Shown here: piece by piece, positions 1 to 8,995 of the stretch
How positions within the stretch are numbered: position 1 is the stretch's first letter
How the letters are laid out: every line of letters starts with the position of its first letter
Source: Rhodococcus sp. HM1
Lineage (GTDB): Bacteria > Actinomycetota > Actinomycetes > Mycobacteriales > Mycobacteriaceae
Length of the DNA: 33,742 nt
Assembly (NCBI RefSeq): GCF_023218075.1
Contig: NZ_JALPTB010000068.1
Location: forward strand, 1-33,742
Direction: 5' to 3'
The notes under the pieces: model-generated
What the model saw: only the letters and a program-made list of their open reading frames with translations
Told to the model about the DNA's origin: nothing
Databases searched by the model: none
Translations under genes and position numbers: made by a program

Positions 1-105
1 GCCACCCTCTGTCTGGCTCGGCGTCGCGTCGATGTTCTCTATGCCCTCATCCGCGACAACCGCACCTGGCAACCGAGCTTGCCGGGTACCGCTGTTGCGG
101 CTTGA
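1..105 (+). CDS. IS110-family transposase, C-terminal end (partial)
   Basis: The window opens inside a reading frame of 34 codons ending at TGA 103-105. It carries CLARRRVDVLYALIRDN, which resembles the extreme C-terminus of IS110/IS116/IS902 transposases (typically LARRR-D-VL-A-LRD). In that family this end follows the serine-containing C-terminal domain of a bridge-RNA-guided DEDD recombinase, but the catalytic parts lie outside the window. The stop is followed by TTGACAGGATCATTGAGAG, plausible as the right end of the element, and the pucR stop codon lies only 35 bases further on. So the element apparently inserted just downstream of the regulator gene. Whether the upstream copy is intact cannot be seen. 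The call rests on one short motif-rich stretch. Confidence 0.7.
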   Translation, partial: ATLCLARRRVDVLYALIRDNRTWQPSLPGTAVAA

Positions 106-140
106 CAGGATCATTGAGAGTCCTTTCCCGCGCCGGGCAG

Positions 141-1700
141 CTAGGCGGTGGGGCGTTCGGCGAGTACTTCGAGTGCCAGCTGGATGTCTGTGACGTCGCG
201 GGGCGAGCGCAGGGACCGGCCCAGCAGGTCTTCGACACGTTTTACCCTGTGCCGCACGGTATTCGGATGCAGGTTCAATTCTCGTGCCGTGCGCCCGACG
301 TCCAATTCCCGGGCCAGGTGCAGCACGAGGAAATCGATCAGGTCGTCGTGGCCGTCGAGCAGGGGTGCCAGAACTGCGGTAGCGCGGAGGAGGGCTGTCT
401 CCGGGGCACGGCCCGCCAACAGCCAGTCGGCGAGACCGACGTCCTCGAAGCGCTGGGCGATCTTACCCAGCCGCTCGGCGGCCCGTCGCGCCCAGCGTGC
501 CTCACGTAGTTTGCCGGGTCCGCGCGCGGGATCGCTGAACGGTTCGCTCACGCCGCACGTCAATCCCTCCGGAAGGTTGGCGGACCAGGAATCGAAGGCC
601 TCCGCCCGGGCCGGAACGACTCCGACGAGGCCGCCGTCGTCCCGGGCGAGCAGCAGGGTCAGCCCGATGTCACGCGCCAGCCCGGATACGTCCGCTTCGA
701 CGGCGTCGAGCAGTGAATTGGCGCGGAACACCCATCGGCGGTTGTCGTAGTCGGGAGCCGCGGACAGAACCAGCATCCGCATGTCCGGCTCAGGACCGAA
801 CCGGAGCATCTCGAGTTGGTCCAGGACGGTGTCGGCATCGGTGGGGTTACCCGAGGTCAGTGCCCTCACCAGCGCGGCGTGCCGCGCGCGGTTCTCGACG
901 GTGGCGCGCTGGCGGGTGCGTTCGATTGTGTTGAGCAGCCGCAGCGATACCTCGACCGCGGGGGCGGTGAGCGGGTCGGCGAGTTCGTTGCTCTTGGAGG
1001 CGAGGGTCAGCCAGTAGTGCTGGTCGCCCGGCGAGATCGAGTGCGCGCTGACCGACCAGCGGCCCACCCGGAACCGCAGTCGCCCGTCCCGGCCGCGCAA
1101 TTGATTACGGATCAGATGCACAGGCGCGCCGCCGGCCGAGGCCACGACATCGCCCACCTCGTTGTAGAGGACCACGCTGCTGCGGAGCAGCCCTGCGAGG
1201 CGGGCGACGAGGTCTGTCTCCGGAGCCTCGGCTGTCATTGCCTCGAGCAGGTGGTTCTGCATCTGCAGCGTACGCCGCAGCAGCATCGAGTCCTGCGCCT
1301 GCACGGCCGTACTGACGCGTCCGACCACTTCCATGAAGGGCAGTTCCGGTGGGACCGCCACCACGGCGAACCGATGGCGTTCGGCCTCGTCGAGCAGGGA
1401 CCGGGGAATGTCGTCGGTGATCACTCCGACGCCGTAACCGAGTGCGGCGATGCCGGACCCGACGAGTTCGCGGATCAGCTCACGGCAGGCCTGCTGCGGG
1501 TGCTCGAGGGCGGGAAAGCGCGAGCCGGTGGTGAGCATCATCGACCCCGGGCGCAGCCAGCGGGTGGGGTTCTCGATCTCGATCGGGTGCGCACCGGTGA
1601 TTCCCACGTTGGGGTCGGCGTCGGTCACCAGCCGCAGCCCGAAATCGGGTTCGAGCAGCAGATCGACGAGCCGGAAACGGTCCGGAAGCATGCCCGACAT
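141..1700 (-). CDS. PucR-family transcriptional regulator
   Basis: 519 aa. The N-terminal region (residues about 1-125) looks like the PucR ligand-sensing domain. The C-terminus carries the HTH_30 domain typical of the family: TARELNLHPNTVRHRVKRVE, followed by DLLGRSL, near residues 482-510. PucR-type proteins commonly control purine, allantoin or other nitrogen-compound catabolism. I chose ATG 1700 because GGAGAGGG lies 4 bases upstream; an in-frame ATG at 1760 lacks such a site. The gene is divergent from hyuA across about 116 bp, so the hydantoinase pair is the obvious candidate target, with autoregulation possible. The inducer is not predictable from sequence. Confidence 0.88.
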   Translation of the reverse strand: MSGMLPDRFRLVDLLLEPDFGLRLVTDADPNVGITGAHPIEIENPTRWLRPGSMMLTTGSRFPALEHPQQACRELIRELVGSGIAALGYGVGVITDDIPRSLLDEAERHRFAVVAVPPELPFMEVVGRVSTAVQAQDSMLLRRTLQMQNHLLEAMTAEAPETDLVARLAGLLRSSVVLYNEVGDVVASAGGAPVHLIRNQLRGRDGRLRFRVGRWSVSAHSISPGDQHYWLTLASKSNELADPLTAPAVEVSLRLLNTIERTRQRATVENRARHAALVRALTSGNPTDADTVLDQLEMLRFGPEPDMRMLVLSAAPDYDNRRWVFRANSLLDAVEADVSGLARDIGLTLLLARDDGGLVGVVPARAEAFDSWSANLPEGLTCGVSEPFSDPARGPGKLREARWARRAAERLGKIAQRFEDVGLADWLLAGRAPETALLRATAVLAPLLDGHDDLIDFLVLHLARELDVGRTARELNLHPNTVRHRVKRVEDLLGRSLRSPRDVTDIQLALEVLAERPTA

Positions 1701-1760
1701 CTTTCCCTCTCCAGTGTGAGAATCTCCAATGATTTCGGGAACTCGATTCACTTTCTCCAA

Positions 1761-1789
1761 TTGATGGGCCGCCGACCAGGCCGAATACT
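1761..1789 (+). promoter_or_regulatory. Candidate hyuA promoter
   Basis: TTGATG at 1761-1766 and AATACT at 1784-1789 are separated by 17 bases, a reasonable sigma-70-like pair 28 bases upstream of the hyuA start. The same intergenic region holds an imperfect inverted repeat (GTGAGAATC near 1718, GATTCAC near 1744) that could be a PucR site. This is pattern matching only. Confidence 0.35.
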
Positions 1790-1816
1790 GAGTCCACCCG
1801 AACCAGGAGTATGACG

Positions 1817-3874
1817 ATGATCACATCTCGCAATCCCCATCTGCGCGTCGCCGTGGACGTCGGCGGCACCTTCACGGACGTGTGCATCTTCGATGAGAGC
1901 GCCTCGACCACCCGCATCGCGAAGGTTCCCTCGACCCCCGATGACCCGATGCGAGCCGTGATCGACGGCGTGCGCACAGCGGGCATCGATCTGACCGAGG
2001 TGACACTGTTCTCCCACGGCACCACGGTCGCGACCAATGCGCTCATCACCCGTAGGTTCCCACCCGCAGCTCTGGTGACCACCCGCGGGTTCCGCGACGT
2101 GCTGGAGATCCGCGACGGCACCAAGGACGAATTGTGGGACACGTACGTCGACGTCGGCACCCCCTACATCCGTCGCCGGGACCGGTACGAGGTCACCGAG
2201 CGCATCGACTATGCCGGCGAAGTCGTCACGCCGCTCGACGAGACCGAAGTCCGCGAGCTGGCCCGAATCCTTCGCCGCAAGAACATCAAGACCGTCGCGG
2301 TCTGCCTGATCAACAGCTACGTCAACAACACCCACGAACAACGCGTCCGGGCCCTGCTCGAAGCCGAGCTTCCCGATGTGACGGTCTCGACCTCGAGCGA
2401 GATCCTCCCCGAAATCTTCGAGTACGACCGCGCCTCCACCACTGTCGCGAACGCCGTGCTTGCACCGCTGGTCAGCGGATACGTCAACCGGCTCGAAGCG
2501 CAACTACGCGCCGACGGGTACGGCGGCGACCTCCTCCTGCTTCATTCCGGCGGCGGTTCCATGACACCCGCAATGGTGGAGAAGTTCCCTGTCCGGCTCG
2601 CCGCTTCCGGCATCGCTGCCGGAGCGATCGCCGTGGCCGATATCGCGACCCGCTGCGGATACCCCAACGCGATCGGCCTGGACATGGGAGGCACCAGCAC
2701 CGACATCTCGCTCGTCTACGACGGCGAGGTCCGCACCACCAAGCAGTGGCAGGTCGAGTACGGCTTCCCCATCTCCTTCCCCAGCATCGAGGTGCTCACG
2801 ATCGGTGCGGGTGGCGGATCGCTGGCTTGGCTCGACGAGGCAGGCTCGCTGCGCAACGGGCCGCAGTCCGCCGGCGCCTCCCCCGGCCCTGCCTGCTACC
2901 TGCGCGGCGGCTCCGAGCCGACGAACACCGACGCGAACGTGCTGCTCGGCCGACTGGGCACCGCTCTCATCGGCGGCGGCCTCACCCTGGACGTGGCGGC
3001 CGCGGAGAACGCGATCAAACAGAGCGTGGCCGGACCGCTGGGCCTCGACGCCGACACCGCGGCAAGCAACATCCTCCAGGTGGCCAATGCCAATATGGCG
3101 GATGCCGTGCGGCTGTTGTCGATTCGTCGTGGTTACGATCCGCGTGACTTCGTCCTCGTTGTCTGCGGCGGCGCGGGCGCCCTGCACGGTGCGGCGCTGG
3201 CGAAGGAACTGTCCATTCCGACCGTTGTGGTGCCACCCCACCCGGGTATCACCTCGGCGCAGGGCTGTCTGCTCGTCGACATCCGGCACGACCTGTCGGC
3301 GATGTTCCAGGGTCGCGTCGACGAGATCGACACGACCGCACTCGAACGCGAGTTCCTGCGCCTCGAGCAGGAGGGCACGCAGCGTCTGCGCCATGAGGGG
3401 GTCGCACCCGAACGTATGGTGCTCGACCGCCACATCAGCATGCGCTACGCGGGGCAGTGGCGGTCGCTCACCGTCACCGCCGGCAACGGACCCGACTTCC
3501 TCGCGGAGGCCGTCGAACGATTCCACGAGGAACACGAGCGGGACTACTCGTTCCGGCGCGACGACACACCCGTGGAGATCTACCAGATCGGCCTACGCGC
3601 GGTCGGCACGACGCCGAAGCCGAACTTCCCACGAACCTCCGAGCCCAGCACAACGGAGCCGGTGCCCATGGAACGGCGCAGTGTCTACTTCGACGAGGAG
3701 CGCGGCCGGGTCGACACGCCCGTCTTCGACCGCGACACACTGGAGTTCGGTGTGTGCATTCCCGGCCCCGCCGTGATCACCCAGCTCGATTCCACCACCG
3801 TCGTCCCCCCTGGGACCACCGCCACCATCGACGAGTGGGCGAACATCCGCATCGACATCCAGGAGTCCCGATGA
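1817..3874 (+). CDS. Hydantoinase/oxoprolinase family protein, HyuA-type subunit
   Basis: 685 aa, the usual length for the ATP-dependent N-methylhydantoinase A / 5-oxoprolinase / acetophenone-carboxylase beta family. Visible motifs are the N-terminal nucleotide-binding DVGGTFTD (residues 14-21), SHGTTVATNAL (from about 66), and the second phosphate-binding GLDMGGTSTD (287-296). These belong to the actin-like ATPase fold. The subunit is expected to activate a cyclic amide carbonyl with ATP, while the HyuB partner completes hydrolysis. Substrates in the family include hydantoins, 5-oxoproline, caprolactam and acetophenone; the choice cannot be read here. ATG 1817 has AGGAG with 7-base spacing; the in-frame ATG at 1811 abuts that site. 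Overlaps hyuB by 4 bases. Confidence 0.9.
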   Translation: MITSRNPHLRVAVDVGGTFTDVCIFDESASTTRIAKVPSTPDDPMRAVIDGVRTAGIDLTEVTLFSHGTTVATNALITRRFPPAALVTTRGFRDVLEIRDGTKDELWDTYVDVGTPYIRRRDRYEVTERIDYAGEVVTPLDETEVRELARILRRKNIKTVAVCLINSYVNNTHEQRVRALLEAELPDVTVSTSSEILPEIFEYDRASTTVANAVLAPLVSGYVNRLEAQLRADGYGGDLLLLHSGGGSMTPAMVEKFPVRLAASGIAAGAIAVADIATRCGYPNAIGLDMGGTSTDISLVYDGEVRTTKQWQVEYGFPISFPSIEVLTIGAGGGSLAWLDEAGSLRNGPQSAGASPGPACYLRGGSEPTNTDANVLLGRLGTALIGGGLTLDVAAAENAIKQSVAGPLGLDADTAASNILQVANANMADAVRLLSIRRGYDPRDFVLVVCGGAGALHGAALAKELSIPTVVVPPHPGITSAQGCLLVDIRHDLSAMFQGRVDEIDTTALEREFLRLEQEGTQRLRHEGVAPERMVLDRHISMRYAGQWRSLTVTAGNGPDFLAEAVERFHEEHERDYSFRRDDTPVEIYQIGLRAVGTTPKPNFPRTSEPSTTEPVPMERRSVYFDEERGRVDTPVFDRDTLEFGVCIPGPAVITQLDSTTVVPPGTTATIDEWANIRIDIQESR

Positions 3875-5832
3875 CCACCACGTCCCCCACCCTCGATCCG
3901 GTCACGTTCGAGGTCCTCAAGAACGCGTTCGCCACCTCGGTCGACCTCATGTCCGAGCAGATCCTGCGCACCTGTTACTCGTTCGTCATCTACTCGCGGG
4001 ACTTCTCCTCCGCGCTCTGCGACGCCGAGGGCAATACTGTGATGCAGGGCAGTCAGGACATCGCCGTCCACGTCGGCACCCTCCACTTCCAGTGCAAGGC
4101 CGTGCTGGAGGAATTCGGCTCCGACATCAACCCCGGCGACATCTTCATGGTCAACGACCCCTATCGGGGCGGGACCCACCTCAACGACGTCAGCTTTGTC
4201 CGGCCCATCTTCGCGGACGGTGTCCTCATCGCCTTCGCGCAGAACAAGGGACACTGGGCCGACATCGGCGGCAGTGTGCCGGGATCGTTCGACGTGACCG
4301 CCACCGAGCATTTCGGTGAGGGTCTGCGGATTACCCCCGTGCGGGTGTGGCACGAGGGCCGCTTCCTCGCCGACGTCGCAAAACTGCTCGTCGCGAACAC
4401 CCGGTCTCCGGAGATCAGCATGGGCGATCTGCACGCCCAGGCCGAGGCAACCGGGGTGTGTGAACGCGAAATCCAAAGGCTCGTAGACAAATACGGACGC
4501 AGCACGGTGACCGACGCGATGCGCGAGGTCCAGGACTACGTGGAGCGCATCGTGCGCAGCCGGGTCGCCGACCTGCCGGACGGCACCTGGACCACCGAGG
4601 ACTTCCTCGACTCCGATCCGGCGCGTGCCGAAGGTCTCGTCCCGATCCGCGTCACCATGACGATCGAGGGCGACCAGCTCAGCTACGACCTGACCGGCAG
4701 CGCGCCCGCCGTGGCCAGCTTCCTCAACAGTGGCTACGGCACCGCGTTCTCCGGAATCGTGGCGGGCACCAAGTCCTTTTTCCCCGACGTGCCGCTGAAC
4801 TCGGGCCTGTACAACGCGATTCACACCGACCTGGGGCCGGAGGGCACCGTCGTCAACGCAGGCTGGCCACACGCGGTGACCGGGTTCTGCTCCGGCCCCT
4901 ACGAGAAGATCATGAACGCGATCTTCGAACTGTGGTCGAAGGTCGTGCCCTCGCGGGCCATCGCCTGTTCGTTCAACCTCGAGTACCTGCTGGTCGGCGG
5001 TCGCGACGCCCGTACCGAGGAGCGGCCGTTCTTCATGTGGTACGACTGGATGGCCGGCGGCTGGGGAGGTCGCAGCTCGAAGGACGGATCGAGCGCCACC
5101 GCACCGGTTTTCGGCATCGGCCTGGCCGTTCAGCCGTGCGAGGGACAGGAACGCCTCACCCCCGTGCTCACTACCGAGCACGCCATCATCACCGATTCTG
5201 GAGGGCCCGGCGAATACCGTGGAGGGTGCGGCCTGTCCAAGGGTGGTGTCCTCACCGACAGTGACAACAGCGTGATGTCGTACTGCTGTGACCGTTCCCG
5301 GTCGGTCACCTGGGGTATCGAGGGTGGTCTGCCCTCCATCCCGCACGGTGTCTGGCTCAACCGCGGCACCCCCGAAGAGCGTTTCCTCGGGTCCGTGTTC
5401 TCGAATGTTCCGGTTCAGTCCGGAGATTCGTTCGAGCGGCCGTCCGCGGGTGGCGGGGGGTACGGGGATCCGCTGCGGCGGGACCCGGAGGCCGTGCTCG
5501 AGGACGTGATCGACGGCTACGTCTCCGTCGAGCGTGCCGCGCTGGACTACGGCGTCGTCGTCGTGCCCGTAGATCCCGAGATCGACCGCTACGAACTCGA
5601 CGACGACGCCACCGATCAACTCCGCACGAAGATCCGCACGTCACGCCGGGGCTGGCTCGACGAGGACCCCGAATCCGTCGCCGTCCGCTACCGCAACGGT
5701 GAGCTGTCCATGCTCGACCTCGTGCGCCGTTACGGCGTGATCGTCGACTGGGGCACCGGCGAGCTGCTGCCCACCACCACCGCACAGTTCCGCGATCTGC
5801 TGCGGACCCGGTCCGTCGCGCACTGGTCGTGA
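3871..5832 (+). CDS. Hydantoinase B / oxoprolinase family protein, HyuB-type subunit
   Basis: 653 aa, partner of the upstream HyuA. Family signatures are TFEVLKNAF near the N-terminus, GDIFMVNDPYRGGTHLND (from about residue 89) and the C-terminal glycine cluster GGGGYGDPL near 527. After the usual HyuB end there is an extension of roughly 80 residues, including RRYGVIVDWGTGELLP, which makes it longer than many HyuB proteins. The start ATG 3871 overlaps the hyuA stop (ATGA), with AGGAG at 3861-3865, so translation is probably coupled and the two proteins form a complex. A strong hairpin follows 4 bases after the stop. Hydrolysis of a hydantoin, lactam or similar cyclic amide is inferred from family and the neighbouring permeases. 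Confidence 0.9.
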   Translation: MTTTSPTLDPVTFEVLKNAFATSVDLMSEQILRTCYSFVIYSRDFSSALCDAEGNTVMQGSQDIAVHVGTLHFQCKAVLEEFGSDINPGDIFMVNDPYRGGTHLNDVSFVRPIFADGVLIAFAQNKGHWADIGGSVPGSFDVTATEHFGEGLRITPVRVWHEGRFLADVAKLLVANTRSPEISMGDLHAQAEATGVCEREIQRLVDKYGRSTVTDAMREVQDYVERIVRSRVADLPDGTWTTEDFLDSDPARAEGLVPIRVTMTIEGDQLSYDLTGSAPAVASFLNSGYGTAFSGIVAGTKSFFPDVPLNSGLYNAIHTDLGPEGTVVNAGWPHAVTGFCSGPYEKIMNAIFELWSKVVPSRAIACSFNLEYLLVGGRDARTEERPFFMWYDWMAGGWGGRSSKDGSSATAPVFGIGLAVQPCEGQERLTPVLTTEHAIITDSGGPGEYRGGCGLSKGGVLTDSDNSVMSYCCDRSRSVTWGIEGGLPSIPHGVWLNRGTPEERFLGSVFSNVPVQSGDSFERPSAGGGGYGDPLRRDPEAVLEDVIDGYVSVERAALDYGVVVVPVDPEIDRYELDDDATDQLRTKIRTSRRGWLDEDPESVAVRYRNGELSMLDLVRRYGVIVDWGTGELLPTTTAQFRDLLRTRSVAHWS

Positions 5833-5835
5833 ACA

Positions 5836-5874
5836 CGATGTGGGGCAGCGATTCCGCTGCCCCACATCGGTTTT
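5836..5874 (+). terminator. Rho-independent terminator after hyuB
   Basis: A perfect 15-bp stem (CGATGTGGGGCAGCG 5836-5850 with its complement at 5855-5869), four-base loop ATTC, followed by GTTTT. It begins 4 bases after the hyuB stop, so the downstream permease probably has its own promoter or depends on read-through. Confidence 0.85.
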
Positions 5875-5971
5875 CGATTTCACTCCCCCGAAGACCCCTG
5901 CCGAACCTCCCGTGCTGCGCGGTCATGGGCCCTGCGCCGGTTCGGATTCCCTCCCCTCGAGAGGAGACCCT

Positions 5972-7333
5972 TTGTCCGATCATGTCACCGACTCCGCCCC
6001 CGACTCCTTCGTGGAACACGAACATTTGCCCGAATCCGGTCGGCTGCCCCGATGGTCGCTGACGATGGCCTGGTGGGCCATGTTCAGTGCCATGTTCTGG
6101 CTCTACGTCGCGGTCGCCTCGGCCGGCGCGGTCGGGGTGCCGGCAACCCTGGTCGGGATGGCCGCCTCCATCGGCACCTTCGGCGTCGTCAATCTGCTGC
6201 TCTCCCGCTATGCGATCCGCACCGGACTTTCCGTCGAGCTGCTGTCCCGGCGCATGTTCGGCGCCGTCGGCTCACTGCTCGCTCCGGCACTGTTCGCCGC
6301 CACCGCGCTCTACTACGGGGTGTTCGAAGGATCCATCGTCGCCGTGGCGCTGCAGGAGTACTTCGGCGGCGACATCAGGCTGTGGTACCTGCTGTGCACG
6401 GTCTACATGATCCCCGTGGTGATCGGGGGCGTTGCTGCGTGGCTCGACAAGCTCAACGGGATCCTGCTGCCGTTCTACGTTGTCGGCATGGTGGCCGTCG
6501 TGGTGGCAGCGACCGTGAAACGGGGGTACCCCACCGGGTGGCTGACCGCCACGGTGGCATCGGGTCCGCTTCCGGGATGGCTCACCGTCTATCTCGTCTA
6601 CATGGGCGTCTGGGTGCTGATGATGTACACCTTCGACTACGCCAGGCTCGGCCGCCGCACCGACGCCGGCTTCCACGGCACCGTCACCTTCGGCTGGGTG
6701 TTCTACGCGCTGACCTTCGGCGTCAATGGACTTGTCGGCCTCTATCTGCTCGGAGCGTGGGACATCGCCGGAACCGAGACCGGTGTGGTAGACGCTGTCG
6801 TCGGTTCCCTCGGCTTCGCCGGGGTGTTACTGATCATCGTGTCCCAGACCCGCATCAACTCGGCCAACTTCTACCTTGCCTCCACCAATCTGCAGGTGTT
6901 CGTCCGCCGGGCACTGCGCCTCGACGTGCCGCGGGCAGTGTGGGTTGTGGTCACCGCGATGCTCGCCTATCTGCTCATGCTCACCGACGTGCTGGGGTAT
7001 CTGCTGCAGGCCCTTGCCTGGCAGGGCGTGCTGATCACCGCGTGGGTGGCGATCGCGGTGGTCTACGTGCTGCGCGATCGTGGTCGTGTCATGCCCCGCA
7101 CCGCGTCCGGTGGGGCGCTGGCGTGGCTGATCTCCTCCATCGCGGGCATCGGACTCACCGTGCAGGAAGTGAGCACCACGTGGGCGCAGCTCGCCCCGGC
7201 GGTGACGGTGCTGCTGGCGGCGGGCAGTTACGTACTGCTCACCCCGCGTGCACGCGCGTCAGGTCGTGCGTCGTCGGAACCTGAAGCGCCGGCGGAACCC
7301 GAGGCGGCGCCGGACGAGGCGCAGCCCGTCTGA
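5972..7333 (+). CDS. NCS1-family permease (cytosine/purine/hydantoin-type transporter)
   Basis: 453 aa, strongly hydrophobic, about 12 membrane spans by eye. It resembles the NCS1 family (CodB, PucI, Mhp1). Typical features are the N-terminal WSLTMAWWAMFSAMFWLYV helix, the conserved LDKLNGILLP loop and SQTRINSANFYLASTNLQ. The C-terminus is a charged Glu/Pro/Ala-rich tail. These transporters carry nucleobases, hydantoins or allantoin with Na+ or H+. I place the start at TTG 5972 because GAGGAG lies 5 bases upstream and the residues after it (SDHVTDSAPDS) look like a normal soluble N-terminus; no in-frame ATG has a comparable site. Position after hyuAB suggests it imports the hydantoinase substrate. 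Confidence 0.85.
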   Translation: MSDHVTDSAPDSFVEHEHLPESGRLPRWSLTMAWWAMFSAMFWLYVAVASAGAVGVPATLVGMAASIGTFGVVNLLLSRYAIRTGLSVELLSRRMFGAVGSLLAPALFAATALYYGVFEGSIVAVALQEYFGGDIRLWYLLCTVYMIPVVIGGVAAWLDKLNGILLPFYVVGMVAVVVAATVKRGYPTGWLTATVASGPLPGWLTVYLVYMGVWVLMMYTFDYARLGRRTDAGFHGTVTFGWVFYALTFGVNGLVGLYLLGAWDIAGTETGVVDAVVGSLGFAGVLLIIVSQTRINSANFYLASTNLQVFVRRALRLDVPRAVWVVVTAMLAYLLMLTDVLGYLLQALAWQGVLITAWVAIAVVYVLRDRGRVMPRTASGGALAWLISSIAGIGLTVQEVSTTWAQLAPAVTVLLAAGSYVLLTPRARASGRASSEPEAPAEPEAAPDEAQPV

Positions 7334-7361
7334 CTCCGACGGCAATCGCCTCGGCGGCGAG

Positions 7362-7405
7362 TGTGACTCCGATCCATGTACATCACGGACATGTCGTGGG
7401 TCACA
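7362..7405. promoter_or_regulatory. Nested inverted repeats between the two permease genes
   Basis: TGTGAC (7362-7367) pairs with GTCACA (7400-7405), and inside them CATGT (7375-7379) pairs with ACATG (7389-7393). The element sits about 100 bases upstream of the amino-acid permease start. It could be an operator for a dimeric regulator or a weak hairpin; no regulator can be assigned. Confidence 0.3.
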
Positions 7406-7502
7406 TCGTGGTCGTAGGGTTCTCCCATCCGAGCGACAGTGCCGCCGGGACGCGGGAACCAGTACCCGACGGCACCGCACACCAGGTCTCGAAGGGAGTG
7501 CC

Positions 7503-8987
7503 GTGCACACCGATTCACCGGCCGAGAGGTCCGACACCCTGGGTCACGCGCTGAAGAGGCGCCATCTCACCATGCTGTCCATGGGCGGGGTGATCGGCGC
7601 GGGATTCTTCGTGGGCATCAGCGCGATCATCGGCCAGGCCGGCCCCGGCGCTATCCTCACCTGCCTGATCTGCGGGCTCATCGTCTTCCTCGTCATGCGG
7701 ATGCTCGGGGAGATGGCCGTCGCCAAGCCTTGCACCGGCTCGTTCACCGAGTACGCCCGCGACGCCATGGGCAACTGGGCGGGCTTCGCCACAGGCTGGC
7801 TGTTCTGGTACTTCTGGGTGGTCGTCGTCGGAATCGAAGCCGTAGTCGGGGCTACACTGCTCGGCCGCTGGTTCCCCGGTGTTCCGTTGTGGCTGATGGC
7901 GGCCGGTCTACTGTTGATCATGACGGTGGTGAACCTGTTGTCGGTCGGCAACTTCGGCGAGGCCGAATACTGGTTCGCCGGAATCAAAGTCGCGGTGATC
8001 ATCGCGTTCCTCGTCCTGGCCGGTCTCTACGTGCTGGGCGTCTGGCCAGGGGCCGACCTGTCGTTCAGCCACCTGACCGCTCACGGCGGCTTCCTGCCGA
8101 ACGGCTTCACACCCGTCATGGTTGGGGTGGTCGCCGTCATCTTCTCGATGACAGGAGCCGAGCTGGTCACGATCGCCGCGGCCGAGTCGAAGGAACCGGC
8201 CGCGGCGATCCGCCGCGCCACCAGCACCGTCGTGTTCCGGATCCTCGGTTTCTTCGTCGGCGCGACATTCCTGCTCGTCACCATGCTGCCGTGGGACAGC
8301 TACGTCGTCGGTGAATCCCCGTTCGTGTCCGCACTCGAGGTCCTGGGTATCCCCGGCGCGGCCGAGATCCTCAACTTCGTGGTGCTGGTCGCCGTGCTCT
8401 CGTGCCTGAACTCCGGGCTCTACACCGCGTCGCGCATGCTGTTCGTGCTCGGCGCTCACCGCGACGCACCCGCATGGATGACGGCCGTCAACTCCCGAGG
8501 TGTCCCGCTGAAGGGCGTGCTGTCGTGCACGTTCGTCGGATACGTGTGCATCGTTGCCGCCTACGTCTGGCCCGACACGATCTTCTTGTACCTGGTCACG
8601 TCGTCCGGTGCGATCTGCCTGATCGTGTACATCATGATCTGTCTGTCCGAACTTGTGCTGCGCCGCCGCTGGGAACGCATTTCGCCCGAGGTCCTGCAGT
8701 TCCGGGTGTGGCTCTATCCCGTCCTGCCTGTCGTTGTCACGATCGTCATCGTCACGATTCTTGGCGGTATGTGGTTCACCGGTGCCCGCGCCGAACTGGT
8801 GCAGTCGCTGATTGCGTTCGCGGTCATCGTCGCCGCGTACCACCTCAAGACTCGGTACCTGCGCCGGCGCGGTGGTGCACGCCCCACTCCGCCCGAGGAG
8901 GCGGCGCCGGCCGGGGCGATGCACGTCGATGCGGCCTCGCGGCTCGAGACGCCGCAGACCGCCATCTCGGGTGATCGGGCCGACTGA
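7503..8987 (+). CDS. Amino acid permease, APC superfamily (GABA permease-like)
   Basis: 494 aa with about 12 hydrophobic segments. The N-terminus carries the APC/AAT signature: HLTMLSMGGVIGAGFFVG, then the LRxLGEMA-like MRMLGEMAVAKPCTGSF. The GAELVTIAAAESKEP motif of the sixth helix region and LNSGLYTASRMLF are also typical of GabP/AnsP/CycA-type transporters. It should import an amino acid or GABA-like compound by proton symport. GTG 7503 has AAGGGAG four bases upstream. The long hydrophilic C-terminus is Arg/Ala/Pro-rich. It follows the NCS1 permease in the same direction after 169 bp, so it may belong to the same catabolic cluster, perhaps handling an amino acid related to the hydantoinase product. 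That link is inference. Confidence 0.86.
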   Translation: MHTDSPAERSDTLGHALKRRHLTMLSMGGVIGAGFFVGISAIIGQAGPGAILTCLICGLIVFLVMRMLGEMAVAKPCTGSFTEYARDAMGNWAGFATGWLFWYFWVVVVGIEAVVGATLLGRWFPGVPLWLMAAGLLLIMTVVNLLSVGNFGEAEYWFAGIKVAVIIAFLVLAGLYVLGVWPGADLSFSHLTAHGGFLPNGFTPVMVGVVAVIFSMTGAELVTIAAAESKEPAAAIRRATSTVVFRILGFFVGATFLLVTMLPWDSYVVGESPFVSALEVLGIPGAAEILNFVVLVAVLSCLNSGLYTASRMLFVLGAHRDAPAWMTAVNSRGVPLKGVLSCTFVGYVCIVAAYVWPDTIFLYLVTSSGAICLIVYIMICLSELVLRRRWERISPEVLQFRVWLYPVLPVVVTIVIVTILGGMWFTGARAELVQSLIAFAVIVAAYHLKTRYLRRRGGARPTPPEEAAPAGAMHVDAASRLETPQTAISGDRAD

Positions 8988-8995
8988 GGATTCGC

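Noticed and set aside
3685..5619. Minus-strand open frame opposite hyuB (644 codons)
   Set aside because: No recognisable domain and antisense to a conserved enzyme subunit.
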